Assembly: GCA_002337085.1 (NCBI GenBank)
Contig: DDFH01000006.1
Location: 1,145,098 to 1,209,097, forward strand
Length of the DNA: 64,000 nt
DNA from: Hyphomonadaceae bacterium UBA1933
Lineage (GTDB): Bacteria; Pseudomonadota; Alphaproteobacteria; Caulobacterales; Aquidulcibacteraceae
Reading direction: 5' to 3'
Shown: positions 17,311 through 30,923 of the stretch, in pieces
Layout of the letters: the number at the start of each line of letters is the position of its first letter
How positions within the stretch are numbered: position 1 is the first letter of the stretch
Made by a program: the position numbers and the translations under genes
The notes under the pieces: generated by a model
What the model saw: only the letters and a program-made list of their open reading frames with translations
The model's database searches: none
Told to the model about the DNA's origin: nothing

Positions 17311-19964
17311 TAGCGCCCCCGACCACGCAGGCGTTCAAGCAATAATGGAATGTGAACCTGATCGTTTTTATATTGCCCCGTAAGGGCGTAAAGATAGATA
17401 TTTATTCCAACCCGAAACGCGAGTTCCTTTTGCAACTCGTCTCCATTAATCGCGCCAATTGGTGATTGATTTGCACCACTTGCCCAAACATAGGCAAAGT
17501 CACCATCGGTAATAATTATCGGCGACACCCCATCATTGGCGGTTAAATCGGTTGCCGAACGCGCCTCGACCCAAATATTGGCATTGCCAAAGCGGGCAGG
17601 GTAAAAGCGCAATAAATAAAAAGTTTTGTTTAAAACATGCTCTTGTGGAACTTTTTCAAGCGGTGGGATTTTTAATCCACCAAGGGCAATTTGCGTTATG
17701 TTTTGTGCTGTTTTAGCGTCACGCCCACCGCCGCGCGTATCAATGAAAAGCATCCCCCCATTTTCCATGAAGATATTCAATTTTTGCTTGGCAATTGGTG
17801 AAAGCGGTTGTGGCTTATCGGGTAATAACCAATATAAAACAGGGTAAAGTGCCAAATCATCCTTTTCGGGGTCTATTGCCTTTACGCCCGCCGGCTCAAC
17901 ATTGGTGCGGCGGGTAAGGGCGGATTTTAACCCCTCTAAACCCGCTTTTGCTTTTTGATTGGTTGCCGCATCAGGGGTGGCAATATAGCCCATAATCATA
18001 TCATCGGTTTTAAGAGGCTGCGCCTTTGCGTCATGTGGTGATAATGGAACGCCAAAAGCAAATATTATAATTGCCAATGCCTTGCCCCAAAACCTACCGC
18101 GCCCAATAATAAAGGTTAAAAGCATTTCAATAAGCAAAAGCAATATTCCACCCAAAAGCAATAATGGCTTTAACAACGCTTGTTTGGCATTTTTTTCGGG
18201 CAATGCCCCAAAGCTATTATCAAATTTATAGGGTTTTAGGATGAAATCATCACCAATCATATTAAGGATTAAAGTCGAACCACCCCCCGAATAAATACCT
18301 GGGGGGTGGTTAATATCGGCTTTGATATTTTGCCACTCATCGGGAAGGATGGATTTTTGCCCCATTGGGTTTTGGTTGATTTTGCCATTGCCATCAATTG
18401 TTGCGATTGGCTGCATGGCTTGGGTCGGTGGCAGACTGGTTGCTGGAAGCCCGATATTTTGCGCGCGCAATAAAACCCGTTCCAAAATTTCATAAAGATA
18501 TTTGGTTAAGCCAAGATTGGACCAGCCACCCATTAAACCCGTATGCACCAAAACCACATAGCCATTGCCAATTTTCTTTGCGCTTACAAGTGGGCTTTTA
18601 TCCTTCATTTGCGCCCAAATTTCTGGCGGTTCACCGCCGGTTTCAAATACCGCAAGGCGGCTTATTTGCGCGTCATTACCAAGTTCAAGACCGTAAAATG
18701 GGCTATTGGTATCAAATGTGCCAATGCCTTTGTCATTCCAAGTAAAATTACCCGATAATATTTTGGCTTCTGGGCGGATATATTGTGGCAAAAGCCGTCT
18801 TTCCCCACTTTCCAATAATAATGGGCCAGAAAAGCGAATAATCATGCCGCCGTTTTGAATATATTTTTGCAATTCATCATATTCATTATCCGTGAATTTA
18901 CCGCGATCGGCAAAAACAATGGCAGAGGGGTTTTTTGAAATTATCTTGTCCAAATTATCGGAAAATACTTCACCCTTTATATTGGCGGCGGTGGCAATAT
19001 AGGTTTCATCTGCCAAAAGCGGGCTATCGAATGAATGTTTTTCAAAACCAATCAAGGGGCGGCTATTGAAAATATTTATTATTCGGGTTGCCCCGGCATT
19101 TTCTTGCCCACGGATACGCGCAAAATAAATTTCACGCCGCATGAATGCCGGAACTTGGATTATAGAGTTTGCACCAACATTTTGGGTGGTAACAATCTTC
19201 CCATCCTTATCATAAAAATCCAATATTGCTTTTGGCATCGCGCCCAAACCAGAAAGATTTATATTATAGCCATTATCATCTTCTTTGATATTTTTGATAA
19301 TAATCAAATTTCGCTCTGGAGGGATAAGAATTAACGTGCCATTTGCAATGTCTTTAAGGCGTTTGATAAATTCTTCTTGCCCTTCATGATAGCTATTATC
19401 GCAAAGACAAATTACTATTGCATTGCCAGAAAAGCGGGTAAGTGCCTGATTAACGGCGATATAATTATTAAATACTGGTGCAGGGTTTATATTATCAAGT
19501 TCGGTTAATAAAGCGATGTCACTTTTAACCGAAAAATCCTGTGCCGCCCCTAATGAGGTTTTTATAAGCGTAAATTGCGCGGATGTACCAGTTTTTGCCG
19601 CTTCTGACTTTATGAAATTTGCAAGTTTTTGTTTGGCATTATTAAAATCATTGGCATTGCTAAAGCCGTCTTCAACCACAATTAAATAGTTTTTCGCTTG
19701 GGGTGTTTGGGTTTTATTGCCTTGTTGTGTGCTGAAATATGGTGCCGCCAAGCCCAAAACCAAAAGCAATATACCCAATGCACGCAAAATTTTAAGCCAA
19801 AAAGGCGCGTCATTGACCACACTTTTTTGTGCATCAAGCCCACGCAAAAATTCAAATGCTGGAAGGTTTTGTTGTTTTGGCGATGGGGGGATTATTTTTG
19901 AAATTATAAAAATTATTGGCAATGAAACCAATGCCGCCAATGCCAATGGGTAAAGTAAGTTCAT
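17310..19964 (-). CDS. DUF4159 / BatA N-terminal domain membrane protein
   Basis: 884 aa. The first about 90 residues are the BatA-type aerotolerance domain: helix at 5-25, a cytoplasmic KQQNLPAFEFLRGL segment and a helix at 62-80. A long periplasmic region follows with VWA-like and amidotransferase-like folds (GGMIIRFSGPLLLESG), a membrane helix at about 610-640, and the C-terminal DUF4159 (TNVEPAGVKAIDPEKDDLALYPVLYW, then ENGGMLFIDTRGGG). GAGGAGGTG before the ATG is the best ribosome site in the operon. It overlaps the DUF58 gene by 4 nt (ATGA), indicating coupled translation. Function unknown beyond the MoxR-associated set. Confidence 0.85.
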   Translation of the reverse strand: MNLLYPLALAALVSLPIIFIISKIIPPSPKQQNLPAFEFLRGLDAQKSVVNDAPFWLKILRALGILLLVLGLAAPYFSTQQGNKTQTPQAKNYLIVVEDGFSNANDFNNAKQKLANFIKSEAAKTGTSAQFTLIKTSLGAAQDFSVKSDIALLTELDNINPAPVFNNYIAVNQALTRFSGNAIVICLCDNSYHEGQEEFIKRLKDIANGTLILIPPERNLIIIKNIKEDDNGYNINLSGLGAMPKAILDFYDKDGKIVTTQNVGANSIIQVPAFMRREIYFARIRGQENAGATRIINIFNSRPLIGFEKHSFDSPLLADETYIATAANIKGEVFSDNLDKIISKNPSAIVFADRGKFTDNEYDELQKYIQNGGMIIRFSGPLLLESGERRLLPQYIRPEAKILSGNFTWNDKGIGTFDTNSPFYGLELGNDAQISRLAVFETGGEPPEIWAQMKDKSPLVSAKKIGNGYVVLVHTGLMGGWSNLGLTKYLYEILERVLLRAQNIGLPATSLPPTQAMQPIATIDGNGKINQNPMGQKSILPDEWQNIKADINHPPGIYSGGGSTLILNMIGDDFILKPYKFDNSFGALPEKNAKQALLKPLLLLGGILLLLIEMLLTFIIGRGRFWGKALAIIIFAFGVPLSPHDAKAQPLKTDDMIMGYIATPDAATNQKAKAGLEGLKSALTRRTNVEPAGVKAIDPEKDDLALYPVLYWLLPDKPQPLSPIAKQKLNIFMENGGMLFIDTRGGGRDAKTAQNITQIALGGLKIPPLEKVPQEHVLNKTFYLLRFYPARFGNANIWVEARSATDLTANDGVSPIIITDGDFAYVWASGANQSPIGAINGDELQKELAFRVGINIYLYALTGQYKNDQVHIPLLLERLRGRGR

Positions 19965-20818
19965 AACTTCACCTCCTCAAGCAATAGTGCGTTTTGCCAA
20001 ATTGGCATGATTTGATTTAAAATCTCCTGACCACAATAAATATTATGTATCAAGACGTTATTTCTATTTGCTAATTCTTCAAGTTTTGAAAAATGTTCTT
20101 GGTATTTGGCAATATATTGGGCGCGGATTTCATCACAATTTTCAATTAGAATTTTCTCATCGCTATCAATATTTTGAAATTCGATACGGCCTTTGAAATT
20201 AAATCCTGCCTCGTTTTCATCCTTAATAAGGCCAAGGATTATTTTATTCCCCGCCGAATTTGCCCTTTTGAATATGTTTTCAAAGATTGCTAAATCGCAA
20301 AGTCCATCATGGAAAATTATTGAAACCCCTTTGGGAAAATCTTTTGGTAATTCATCCCTCATGGACAAAAGGCTTTGGGTGATTGTAGTTTTCGATTTGG
20401 TGGTTTTTTTTTGCCCCGCCACCAAAACACTTTCCCCAATATCAAGTAGTGCAAAGCCAATTGATAGGGCATAAATATTGGCGATATTGCGTTTATTTGG
20501 GCTTTCGGGCGAATATTGCCAATTTATTCGTGGTGCTTGTAAGCAAAAGATTTGAAACCGGCGCGGGCTTTGTTGTTCTTTTTGTTTAACATATGCCTTG
20601 TCCGATTTTGCCGATTGGCGCCAGTCAATATTGGCGACACTTTCACCATTTGAATAGGGGCGAAATTGGAAAAATTCATCCGAATTTCCCGCCTGTTTTT
20701 TCGCATGAAAGCCAATTAATTGGGATGCAATATTTTGCGCAGACTTAACCAATATCGGGATTTCGCCCGCGATTGTGTCGGCAATAATATTCGCCTGATT
20801 ATAAAGGCTTTCTTGCAA
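19961..20818 (-). CDS. DUF58 domain protein
   Basis: 285 aa from TTG 20818. That start is chosen because AGGGGG lies about 10 nt upstream, straddling the moxR stop; TTG 20851 would overlap moxR by 23 nt. The DUF58 signature is clear: EFFQFRPYSNGESVANIDWR, then QSAKSDKAYVKQKEQQ. DUF58 proteins are the regular partners of MoxR AAA ATPases, thought to receive a substrate remodelled by MoxR, with a VWA-like C-terminal half. Second gene of the operon. Confidence 0.88.
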   Translation of the reverse strand: MQESLYNQANIIADTIAGEIPILVKSAQNIASQLIGFHAKKQAGNSDEFFQFRPYSNGESVANIDWRQSAKSDKAYVKQKEQQSPRRFQIFCLQAPRINWQYSPESPNKRNIANIYALSIGFALLDIGESVLVAGQKKTTKSKTTITQSLLSMRDELPKDFPKGVSIIFHDGLCDLAIFENIFKRANSAGNKIILGLIKDENEAGFNFKGRIEFQNIDSDEKILIENCDEIRAQYIAKYQEHFSKLEELANRNNVLIHNIYCGQEILNQIMPIWQNALLLEEVKL

Positions 20819-20828
20819 ACCTTGCCCC

Positions 20829-21833
20829 CTAATCGTCAAATACCATATCAATTAGTTCAGATTTGCTAGTCCCTGATGAACGTCCATTCCAATTAAGCGA
20901 CATACGGTGATTAAGTGCCGATTTGGCAACAAAATTCACATCTTCCAACGTTGGGGTAAGGTGACCACGCAATAAAGCATGTGCCTTGGCGGCAAGGATG
21001 ATTGCTTGCCCCGCGCGCGGTGATGGCCCCCATTCAAGGCTATTTTTAACTTTTTCAAATTTTGTGGTTTGTGGGCGCAAATTGCGGACAATCTCTAAAA
21101 CTTTGTCGATAATCTTTTCACTCGTTGGCATTGAACGCACCAATGCCTGAAGCCCCAATAATTCGTCATTTGCTAATGGGGTGAAGTCATTATCAAATTG
21201 TGTGCCGGTGGTATTTATTAAAACCTGTTTTTCGGCATCTTCATCAGGGTAGGGGACATTTATTTCTAGCAAAAATCTATCGAGTTGTGCCTCTGGTAAT
21301 GGGTATGCCCCCTCATGTTCGATTGGGTTTTGGGTGGCAAGAACGTGGAATGGCTTTGGCAAATCATGGTTGACACCATTTATGGCGACTTTTCTTTCTT
21401 GCATCGCTTGTAACAATGCCGCCTGCGTTTTGGGGGAGGCACGGTTAATTTCATCGGCCATTAAAATTTGCGTGAATACAGGACCATTAATAAAGCGGAA
21501 ATTACGCCCGCCTTTTTCATCTGTTTCAAGAACTTCGGATCCCAAAATATCGCTTGGCATTAAATCGGGGGTGAATTGGACGCGGTTAAACCCAAGACCG
21601 CAGGATTTGGCAATGGTTTCCACCAATAGTGTTTTTGCAAGACCGGGCATGCCAACCAAAAGCGCATGATTCCCACCCAAAAGCGCACAAAGACAAAGGT
21701 CAATTACATTTTCTTGTCCAAAAATAACGCCTTGGACAGAGGTTTTAAGTTTTTCTATTGAGGCAATGGCGCTATCGACGCTTTGTTTTGTGGCGGCGAT
21801 GTTTTTATTTTCCAAAGCGGCATCGATTGCCAT
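20829..21833 (-). CDS. moxR: MoxR-family AAA ATPase
   Basis: Cytoplasmic chaperone-like AAA+ ATPase, 334 aa. Walker A GMPGLAKT at 61-68, Walker B ILMADEIN at about 123-130, sensor 1 region (VLATQNPIEHEGAYPLPEAQ) and the MoxR lid domain. MoxR proteins help to fold or activate partners that bear VWA domains. It is the first gene of the operon; AAGGTGA lies 5 nt before the ATG, and it diverges from the DUF1285 gene over 78 bp. Confidence 0.94.
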   Translation of the reverse strand: MAIDAALENKNIAATKQSVDSAIASIEKLKTSVQGVIFGQENVIDLCLCALLGGNHALLVGMPGLAKTLLVETIAKSCGLGFNRVQFTPDLMPSDILGSEVLETDEKGGRNFRFINGPVFTQILMADEINRASPKTQAALLQAMQERKVAINGVNHDLPKPFHVLATQNPIEHEGAYPLPEAQLDRFLLEINVPYPDEDAEKQVLINTTGTQFDNDFTPLANDELLGLQALVRSMPTSEKIIDKVLEIVRNLRPQTTKFEKVKNSLEWGPSPRAGQAIILAAKAHALLRGHLTPTLEDVNFVAKSALNHRMSLNWNGRSSGTSKSELIDMVFDD

Positions 21834-21911
21834 TTTTCACCTTTAATATTAAGAGACTTATGTATATTGCTATCAATAAGCCGAAATTTTTGCAATTACA
21901 ATGTTTGGAAC

Positions 21912-22463
21912 ATGAATAATCACTTATCATATCTTTTAAAAGAAATTGCTGATAATTATGGCTTTGATAATGGGCAAAAGCCATTGCCGCCGGTGCATTT
22001 ATGGCACCCTGAACATTGTGGCGATATTGGCATGGAAATCCGCAAAGATGGTTCTTGGTGGCATGATGGTGTTCGTATAAGCCGTGAAAAACTGGTGATT
22101 TTATTTTCACGAATCTTGCGCAAAGATGATGATGGTAATACCTATCTTGTTACCCCGCATGAAAAAGTAGTTGTTCGGGTTGAAGAGGCCCATTTCATAA
22201 TAATTCGTGCCGATAAGATGTATGATAAAATCATTTTCACCACCAATTTAGGCGAAGTTTTTGAACTTGATAAAGAGCATCCGCTTTGGGTTGAAATTAA
22301 TCATGAAACCAATGAACCGCGACCATATGTTATGGTAAGGGGTGGTCTTTTCGCACTTATAAACCGCAATGTGTTTTATGAGCTTGTCGATTGGGCGGAT
22401 AATGAAAATGATAAATTGTCCATCACTTCAAACGGGCATAAATTTGAATTAGGTGATATTTAA
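21912..22463 (+). CDS. DUF1285 protein
   Basis: 183 aa cytoplasmic protein of the DUF1285 family. The sequence opens with PPVHLWHPEHCGDIGMEIRKDGSWWHDGVRI, the family hallmark (shown here as consecutive short blocks: HLWHPEHCGDIGM, GSWWHDG), then RILRKDDDG and YLVTPHEKV. No enzymatic residues are known. ATG 21912 was chosen since the open frame further upstream runs into the divergent moxR promoter. It shares TAATG with the NUDIX gene and so heads a DUF1285-NUDIX-cca operon, an order conserved in alphaproteobacteria. Confidence 0.87.
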   Translation: MNNHLSYLLKEIADNYGFDNGQKPLPPVHLWHPEHCGDIGMEIRKDGSWWHDGVRISREKLVILFSRILRKDDDGNTYLVTPHEKVVVRVEEAHFIIIRADKMYDKIIFTTNLGEVFELDKEHPLWVEINHETNEPRPYVMVRGGLFALINRNVFYELVDWADNENDKLSITSNGHKFELGDI

Positions 22464-23083
22464 TGCGGCTAGAAGAATGGAAAAACCTATTACAAGCCAA
22501 TCTCTTGCAGGATTTTACCCCTGATACGCAAAAGAATACGCAATTTAATCTGCCAATCTATGTTGATTTCAAGCATGATGAGTTGAAGCCGGCGGCGGTT
22601 TTAATCCCGCTTGTATGGCGGCGTGGGGATTTAAATGCGATTTTGACCATGCGTACTGCGCACCTTACCAATCATGCTGGGCAAATTGCCTTCCCTGGTG
22701 GGCGCATGGATAAGGAAGATATTGATTTAAAGCATACTGCGCTACGTGAGGCAGATGAGGAAATCGGTCTTAAAAGTGAATTTGTTAAAATCTTGGGTTC
22801 TGGTGATACCTATCAGACCAATACGGGCTTTTTGGTGCGGCCGGTTTTGGGGCTGGTTGCGCCAGAGGTTACATTACAAAAAAACGATTATGAAGTGGAA
22901 GAGATTTTTGAAATCCCGCTTTCCTTCCTTTTGAATAAAAACAACCATCGTGAGGAATTTTTTGAACGTGGTGGCACTCGTCGCAGCTATTTTGTGATTG
23001 AATATGGACGACATTATGTTTGGGGGGTTACGGCGGCAATTATACGGATGTTGGGGGCAAGAATTTTGGGGGAATTAAAATGA
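22463..23083 (+). CDS. NUDIX hydrolase, CoA pyrophosphatase type
   Basis: 206 aa, NudL/YeaB-like. The upstream family motif LTMRTAHLTNHAGQIAFPGG is followed directly by the NUDIX box, in which GGRMDKED, ALREADEEIGL give the G-x5-E-x7-REUxEExGU pattern with all catalytic Glu residues. The likely reaction is hydrolysis of CoA or its thioesters to phosphopantetheine and 3',5'-ADP; this is assigned from the family and not proven here. It sits between DUF1285 and cca with 1-nt and 4-nt overlaps. Confidence 0.9.
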   Translation: MRLEEWKNLLQANLLQDFTPDTQKNTQFNLPIYVDFKHDELKPAAVLIPLVWRRGDLNAILTMRTAHLTNHAGQIAFPGGRMDKEDIDLKHTALREADEEIGLKSEFVKILGSGDTYQTNTGFLVRPVLGLVAPEVTLQKNDYEVEEIFEIPLSFLLNKNNHREEFFERGGTRRSYFVIEYGRHYVWGVTAAIIRMLGARILGELK

Positions 23084-24255
23084 AAATCCCTGCCGCAACG
23101 CAATTCCTGCATGATGAAAGCGCACAAATAATATTCCGAATTTTAAATGGATTTGAGCAAGATTCAACGCGTTTTGTTGGTGGTTGTGTGCGTGATGCAA
23201 TATTGGGGCGGGCAATAAAAGATATTGATATTGCAACCAAAATTCACCCTGAAATGGTTGCAAAATTGCTTGGTGAAAATAAAATCCGCTTTGTGCCAAC
23301 TGGCCTTGAACATGGCACAATAAGTGCGATTCTTGGCGGGCGTGCGTTTGAAATTACAACATTACGCAAAGATGTTGCCACCGACGGGCGGCGCGCGGTG
23401 GTTGAATTTACGAATGACTTCACCCTTGACGCAATGCGCCGCGATTTTACAATAAATGCGCTATATTGCGATGAAAATGGCAATGTTTATGATCCATTGG
23501 GGCAGGGATGCGATGATATTAATGCCCATCTGCTGCGCTTTGTTGGCGTACCGCATGAAAGGATTGCCGAAGATTATTTGCGTATTTTACGGTTTTTCCG
23601 CTTTTATGCGCAATTGGGCAATTTCACGATTGATTTGGATGGTTTGTGTGCCTGCCAAGAATTGTGTGAAGGTATCAAAGACCTTTCGCGTGAACGGGTT
23701 TGGATGGAATTAAAGAAAATATTGGGTGCGCCATCCCCACTTGCCACATTGAATTTGATGAATGAATATAATTGTTTGCAAATGGTTTTGCCGTTTGCAT
23801 ATCAATTGGAAAATTTAACGCGTTTAGGTGAAATTGAAGAAATGCCGGATTTCACCCTGCGCTTAATGGCGATATTGCCCAAAAGCATTAGTATTATCGA
23901 TGAACTTGCCACAAGCTTACGCTTTTCCAATGCCGAAAAAAAACGCTTTTCCGAATGGGCAAAATTTGACGTTTTAATAAATTCCGAAAATATCCATACC
24001 AATATATATTATTACGGTAATCAGACGGTTTATGATGGCCTTATTTGCCAATATATCGCAGGTGGTGGCGTAGTTGGCGATTTATTAAATATCGCAAAAA
24101 CATTTACCGCCCCGAAATTTCCGGTAAATGGCGATGATTTAAAGCGCGCCGGCTTTAATGATGGCCCCGAAATTGGCAAAAAACTTAAAGAGCTTGAGAA
24201 AAAATGGGTCAAAAGCGGGTTTGAAATAACCAAAGCCGAATTATTGGGCGTGTGA
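23080..24255 (+). CDS. cca: CCA tRNA nucleotidyltransferase / poly(A) polymerase family
   Basis: Adds or repairs the 3' CCA of tRNAs. FVGGCVRDAILGR and DIDIATK form the class II nucleotidyltransferase core (GG-x-VRD, metal-binding DxD). DAMRRDFTINALYCD and DPLGQGCDDI are the following motifs, and RILRFFRFYAQLG lies in the neck. 391 aa from ATG 23080, which overlaps the NUDIX stop (ATGA) and has GGGGG 8 nt before it. No HD domain is present. It ends 1 nt before the convergent GNAT gene. Confidence 0.92.
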   Translation: MKIPAATQFLHDESAQIIFRILNGFEQDSTRFVGGCVRDAILGRAIKDIDIATKIHPEMVAKLLGENKIRFVPTGLEHGTISAILGGRAFEITTLRKDVATDGRRAVVEFTNDFTLDAMRRDFTINALYCDENGNVYDPLGQGCDDINAHLLRFVGVPHERIAEDYLRILRFFRFYAQLGNFTIDLDGLCACQELCEGIKDLSRERVWMELKKILGAPSPLATLNLMNEYNCLQMVLPFAYQLENLTRLGEIEEMPDFTLRLMAILPKSISIIDELATSLRFSNAEKKRFSEWAKFDVLINSENIHTNIYYYGNQTVYDGLICQYIAGGGVVGDLLNIAKTFTAPKFPVNGDDLKRAGFNDGPEIGKKLKELEKKWVKSGFEITKAELLGV

Positions 24256-24256
24256 T

Positions 24257-24838
24257 TTATTTCGCAAGCCTTGCCAATAATCCCGCCTTTACATCATGCC
24301 ATTCATCATCAATGATTGAATAATAGGCGGTATTGCGGATAATCCCGTTTGAGCGCAGCATATGTTTGCGGAATATCCCCTCAAACTTTGCACCAAGTTT
24401 TAGAATTGCGGTGCGTGAATGTAAATTATTCTCATCGGTTTTTAATTCAACCCGCATTGCGCCACTATCAAAGGCATTTTGCAATAATGCAAGCTTTGCA
24501 GCGGGGTTGATTTTTGTGCCATGAAATTTTGGTGCATACCATGTGCCGCCGATTTCACAGCCTAAATGAGAAGGGCGGATGGCCATGTAACAGCTTTGCC
24601 CCACATATTCACCATTTGGTGTCATTATGGTGTGGGCAATCCAATTGCCACTTTGGTGGCGCTCCATAACGCTTTCAAGGTATTTTTTAACCGATGCAAT
24701 TTCGCCATCAATGGCATCGACATAATGCGTCCAAATTGCGGGTTCTGCCCCCGCCTGTGCAAGGCCATCAATATCGCCCACTTCAAATGGGCGTATTAAA
24801 ACAAATTCATTTGCAGTTTTTACAGGTAAGAGCTTCAT
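24257..24838 (-). CDS. GNAT-family acetyltransferase (RimJ/RimL-like)
   Basis: 193 aa. The RimJ-type pattern is seen in LIRPFEVGDIDGL at the start, GGTWYAPKFHGTKINPAAKLALL (binding loop plus helix) and ENNLHSRTAILKLGAKFEGIFRKHMLRSNG given as blocks: NNLHSRTAILKLGAKFEG, RKHMLRSNG. This group modifies protein or small-molecule amines; the substrate is unknown. Single gene convergent with cca, upstream of the divergent lipoprotein gene. Confidence 0.87.
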   Translation of the reverse strand: MKLLPVKTANEFVLIRPFEVGDIDGLAQAGAEPAIWTHYVDAIDGEIASVKKYLESVMERHQSGNWIAHTIMTPNGEYVGQSCYMAIRPSHLGCEIGGTWYAPKFHGTKINPAAKLALLQNAFDSGAMRVELKTDENNLHSRTAILKLGAKFEGIFRKHMLRSNGIIRNTAYYSIIDDEWHDVKAGLLARLAK

Positions 24839-24933
24839 AATTTCTCATTAAAGCCTTATTCATGTTATTGAAAGGTTTGTTTTGCTAAAAGGCATTATGG
24901 ATATTGTTTCCATATGCGATTTTCGGGGTAAAG

Positions 24934-25650
24934 ATGAAAAAGTTTGAATTAAAATATTTTTCGGGTTTGATTTTAACTGGTGCTGTGCTTGGCGCCTGCG
25001 CAACCAGCAATAATTCTGTGGCGCAAACTGCGGCGACTACACCACCTGTAACAAGCCAAACCACCACCCCAACTACTGCAACAAAACCTGCTGAATCAAT
25101 GCCTGCTGAAACCAATTCCACAGCGCCAAGCGTAGGTGGAAAAATCAACTTTAATGCGGGTCGGGTTTCAACTGATACCGTATTGCCACCGGTTGACGAT
25201 CCATTATTGCAAAGTGCGACACCGCAACCAGTTGCAGAGCCACAAGCACCACCTGCACCAACGCGCCCTTTAACACCTGATGAAATTGCCAAAGAAATCG
25301 CGCCAAACTTTGATGTTGCCAAGGATTATAACCGTTTGGTGCAATGTTATGGCACGCTTGATTTCACATCCGCCTTTATGCAGGTTCGTGCTTCAAAACC
25401 TGGTGCTGCACCACAATTAAAAGCACTTGCCGGACAGCTTGACGGTCTCAAAAAAGGTATGCAGCCATTTGTTTTGGCGGCATCAACCGTAAAGTCGGAG
25501 GCAAAGTTCCGCGCCGATTATAGTGCGGTTTCAACCAAGGCACAAAACCAATTCTTTACAGCACCCAACCCCGATGCCTTTATGCAAAGCAAATTACAAA
25601 TGGCCAACGCCTGCCAACAAGATGCCCGCAAATGGGCAGGGGTTAAATAA
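24934..25650 (+). CDS. Lipoprotein of unknown function
   Basis: 238 aa from ATG 24934 (GGGG 6 nt upstream). A signal peptide ends in lipobox LGAC (Cys21). Residues about 25-115 are Thr/Pro/Ala-rich and likely disordered. The C-terminal part (FDVAKDYNRLVQCYGTLDFT onward) is a compact helical domain with two Cys. No family is recognised. It is a stand-alone gene, followed immediately by heptamer repeats and a palindromic element. Confidence 0.72.
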   Translation: MKKFELKYFSGLILTGAVLGACATSNNSVAQTAATTPPVTSQTTTPTTATKPAESMPAETNSTAPSVGGKINFNAGRVSTDTVLPPVDDPLLQSATPQPVAEPQAPPAPTRPLTPDEIAKEIAPNFDVAKDYNRLVQCYGTLDFTSAFMQVRASKPGAAPQLKALAGQLDGLKKGMQPFVLAASTVKSEAKFRADYSAVSTKAQNQFFTAPNPDAFMQSKLQMANACQQDARKWAGVK

Positions 25651-25681
25651 TTACGGATTAAGAATTACGAATTACGAATTT
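25651..25681. repeat. Tandem heptamer repeat (TTACGAA)n
   Basis: Four heptamers, TTACGGA, TTAAGAA, TTACGAA and TTACGAA, ending in TTT. The block directly adjoins the palindromic element. The last two units plus the first bases of that element match 47806-47834 exactly. Confidence 0.7.
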
Positions 25682-25769
25682 TGTCATGCCGCACTTGTTG
25701 CGGCATCTCGTGAATTTTAAGAGCAAAATCAAAAGACCCCGCAATGTACTGCGTTTATGCGGGGTGACA
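25682..25769. repeat. Intergenic palindromic element (standard form)
   Basis: 88 bp, TGTCATGCCGCACTTGTTGC at the left end (hairpin GCCGCA/TGCGGC) and ATGCGGGGTGACA at the right end (hairpin ACCCCGCA/TGCGGGGT), with a 30-bp spacer. It lies between the stops of the convergent lipoprotein and ligA genes, so it may serve as a transcription barrier. Confidence 0.78.
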
Positions 25770-25785
25770 AAAGGTTATAAAAACT

Positions 25786-29822
<4,037 letters not shown>

Positions 29823-29902
29823 TTGTGTTAATTAGCCTAATTTATAAATTTAAAAAATATTGAAACTGCCACAATACATGATTAAGCGATAAATCAGGAT
29901 TT

Positions 29903-30835
29903 TTACTTTCTATATATTCCAGGCAATTTCAAAATTTCGGAATATAAAAAATCAATCAATGCCCGCACTCGCTTTAAATTATTTCTCTCAGGGACAATTA
30001 GCATATTAATTTCAACTGGCGAAACTTTATATTCGGGTAAGATTTGGATTAGCTTGTTTTGCTTTAATAAATCGTCGATTAGCCAAATATGCGATATTCC
30101 TATACCGCGCCCATTTTCAATTATTTTCCGCGCCGCTAAACCATTATCAACAGAAACATTGCCCTTTATACCTATTTCATGAGTCTTACCTTCGGGGGTA
30201 GTTAATTGTAATATATTACAATTAAGCAAATTTGACATGCTTGCAAACTGATGATTTTGAAGGTCTTTAATGGTTCTAGGCAGTCCAAATTTATTAATAT
30301 ATTCAGGTGACGCTACTAATAGGCGCTGACTTTTACCAATTGGTTTTAGTTTTAGGCTACTGTCAACTATGCCACCAATTCTGATGGAGAAATCAACACC
30401 TTCTTCGATTAGATTTATTTTTTCATCGGTCAAATTAATGTCGATTTCAATTTCGGGATATATTTCTTGAAATCTTAGAATTATTTCCATTATGTGGGTA
30501 ACACCAATTGCGACACTGCATGAAAACCTTATTTTGCCAGAATTTGCATTCTTTTTCAGACCAACTTCTTCGTTGGCTTGTTCCAGTAGTTTTAGGATTT
30601 GCAGGCATCTATGATAATATATCATGCCTTCGTTGGTGATTTTCAGATTTCTTGTGTTACGGCTTAATAATGAAACTCCAAGTGCTTTTTCAATGTCTTG
30701 CAAATGCCTGCTTATGGTTGCCTGTCCAGTTTTGAATTCACGGGCAACCGCGCTTAAATTCCCTCGCTCGACTATGCGAACATAGGTTTTCATTTTATCG
30801 ATTGTAACATCTGGTGCTAGATTTAATTTATCCAT
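29903..30835 (-). CDS. LysR-family transcriptional regulator
   Basis: 310 aa. N-terminal winged helix with VRIVERGNLSAVAREFKTGQ and ATISRHLQDIEKALG, then the periplasmic-binding-like effector domain (about 100-300). It diverges from a flavodoxin-fold quinone reductase gene, the standard LysR arrangement, and a perfect inverted repeat lies between them. LysR regulators beside such reductases often answer quinones or electrophiles; the inducer here is unknown. Codon use is more AT-rich than in recN and lpxC, consistent with acquisition. Confidence 0.9.
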   Translation of the reverse strand: MDKLNLAPDVTIDKMKTYVRIVERGNLSAVAREFKTGQATISRHLQDIEKALGVSLLSRNTRNLKITNEGMIYYHRCLQILKLLEQANEEVGLKKNANSGKIRFSCSVAIGVTHIMEIILRFQEIYPEIEIDINLTDEKINLIEEGVDFSIRIGGIVDSSLKLKPIGKSQRLLVASPEYINKFGLPRTIKDLQNHQFASMSNLLNCNILQLTTPEGKTHEIGIKGNVSVDNGLAARKIIENGRGIGISHIWLIDDLLKQNKLIQILPEYKVSPVEINMLIVPERNNLKRVRALIDFLYSEILKLPGIYRK

Positions 30836-30846
30836 TTTATGAAATA

Positions 30847-30871
30847 ATAATATCCATTATGTTGATATTAT
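30847..30871. promoter_or_regulatory. LysR-type operator candidate
   Basis: ATAATATC, 9-nt spacer, GATATTAT: perfect 8-bp arms in the 88-bp gap between the divergent lysR and reductase genes. It contains a T-N11-A core, as expected for LysR proteins. Confidence 0.6.
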
Positions 30872-30923
30872 AAAGTAATCAAACTCGCATTAAATAGCAA
30901 TCTCCAAATTTAAGGAGAAGATA

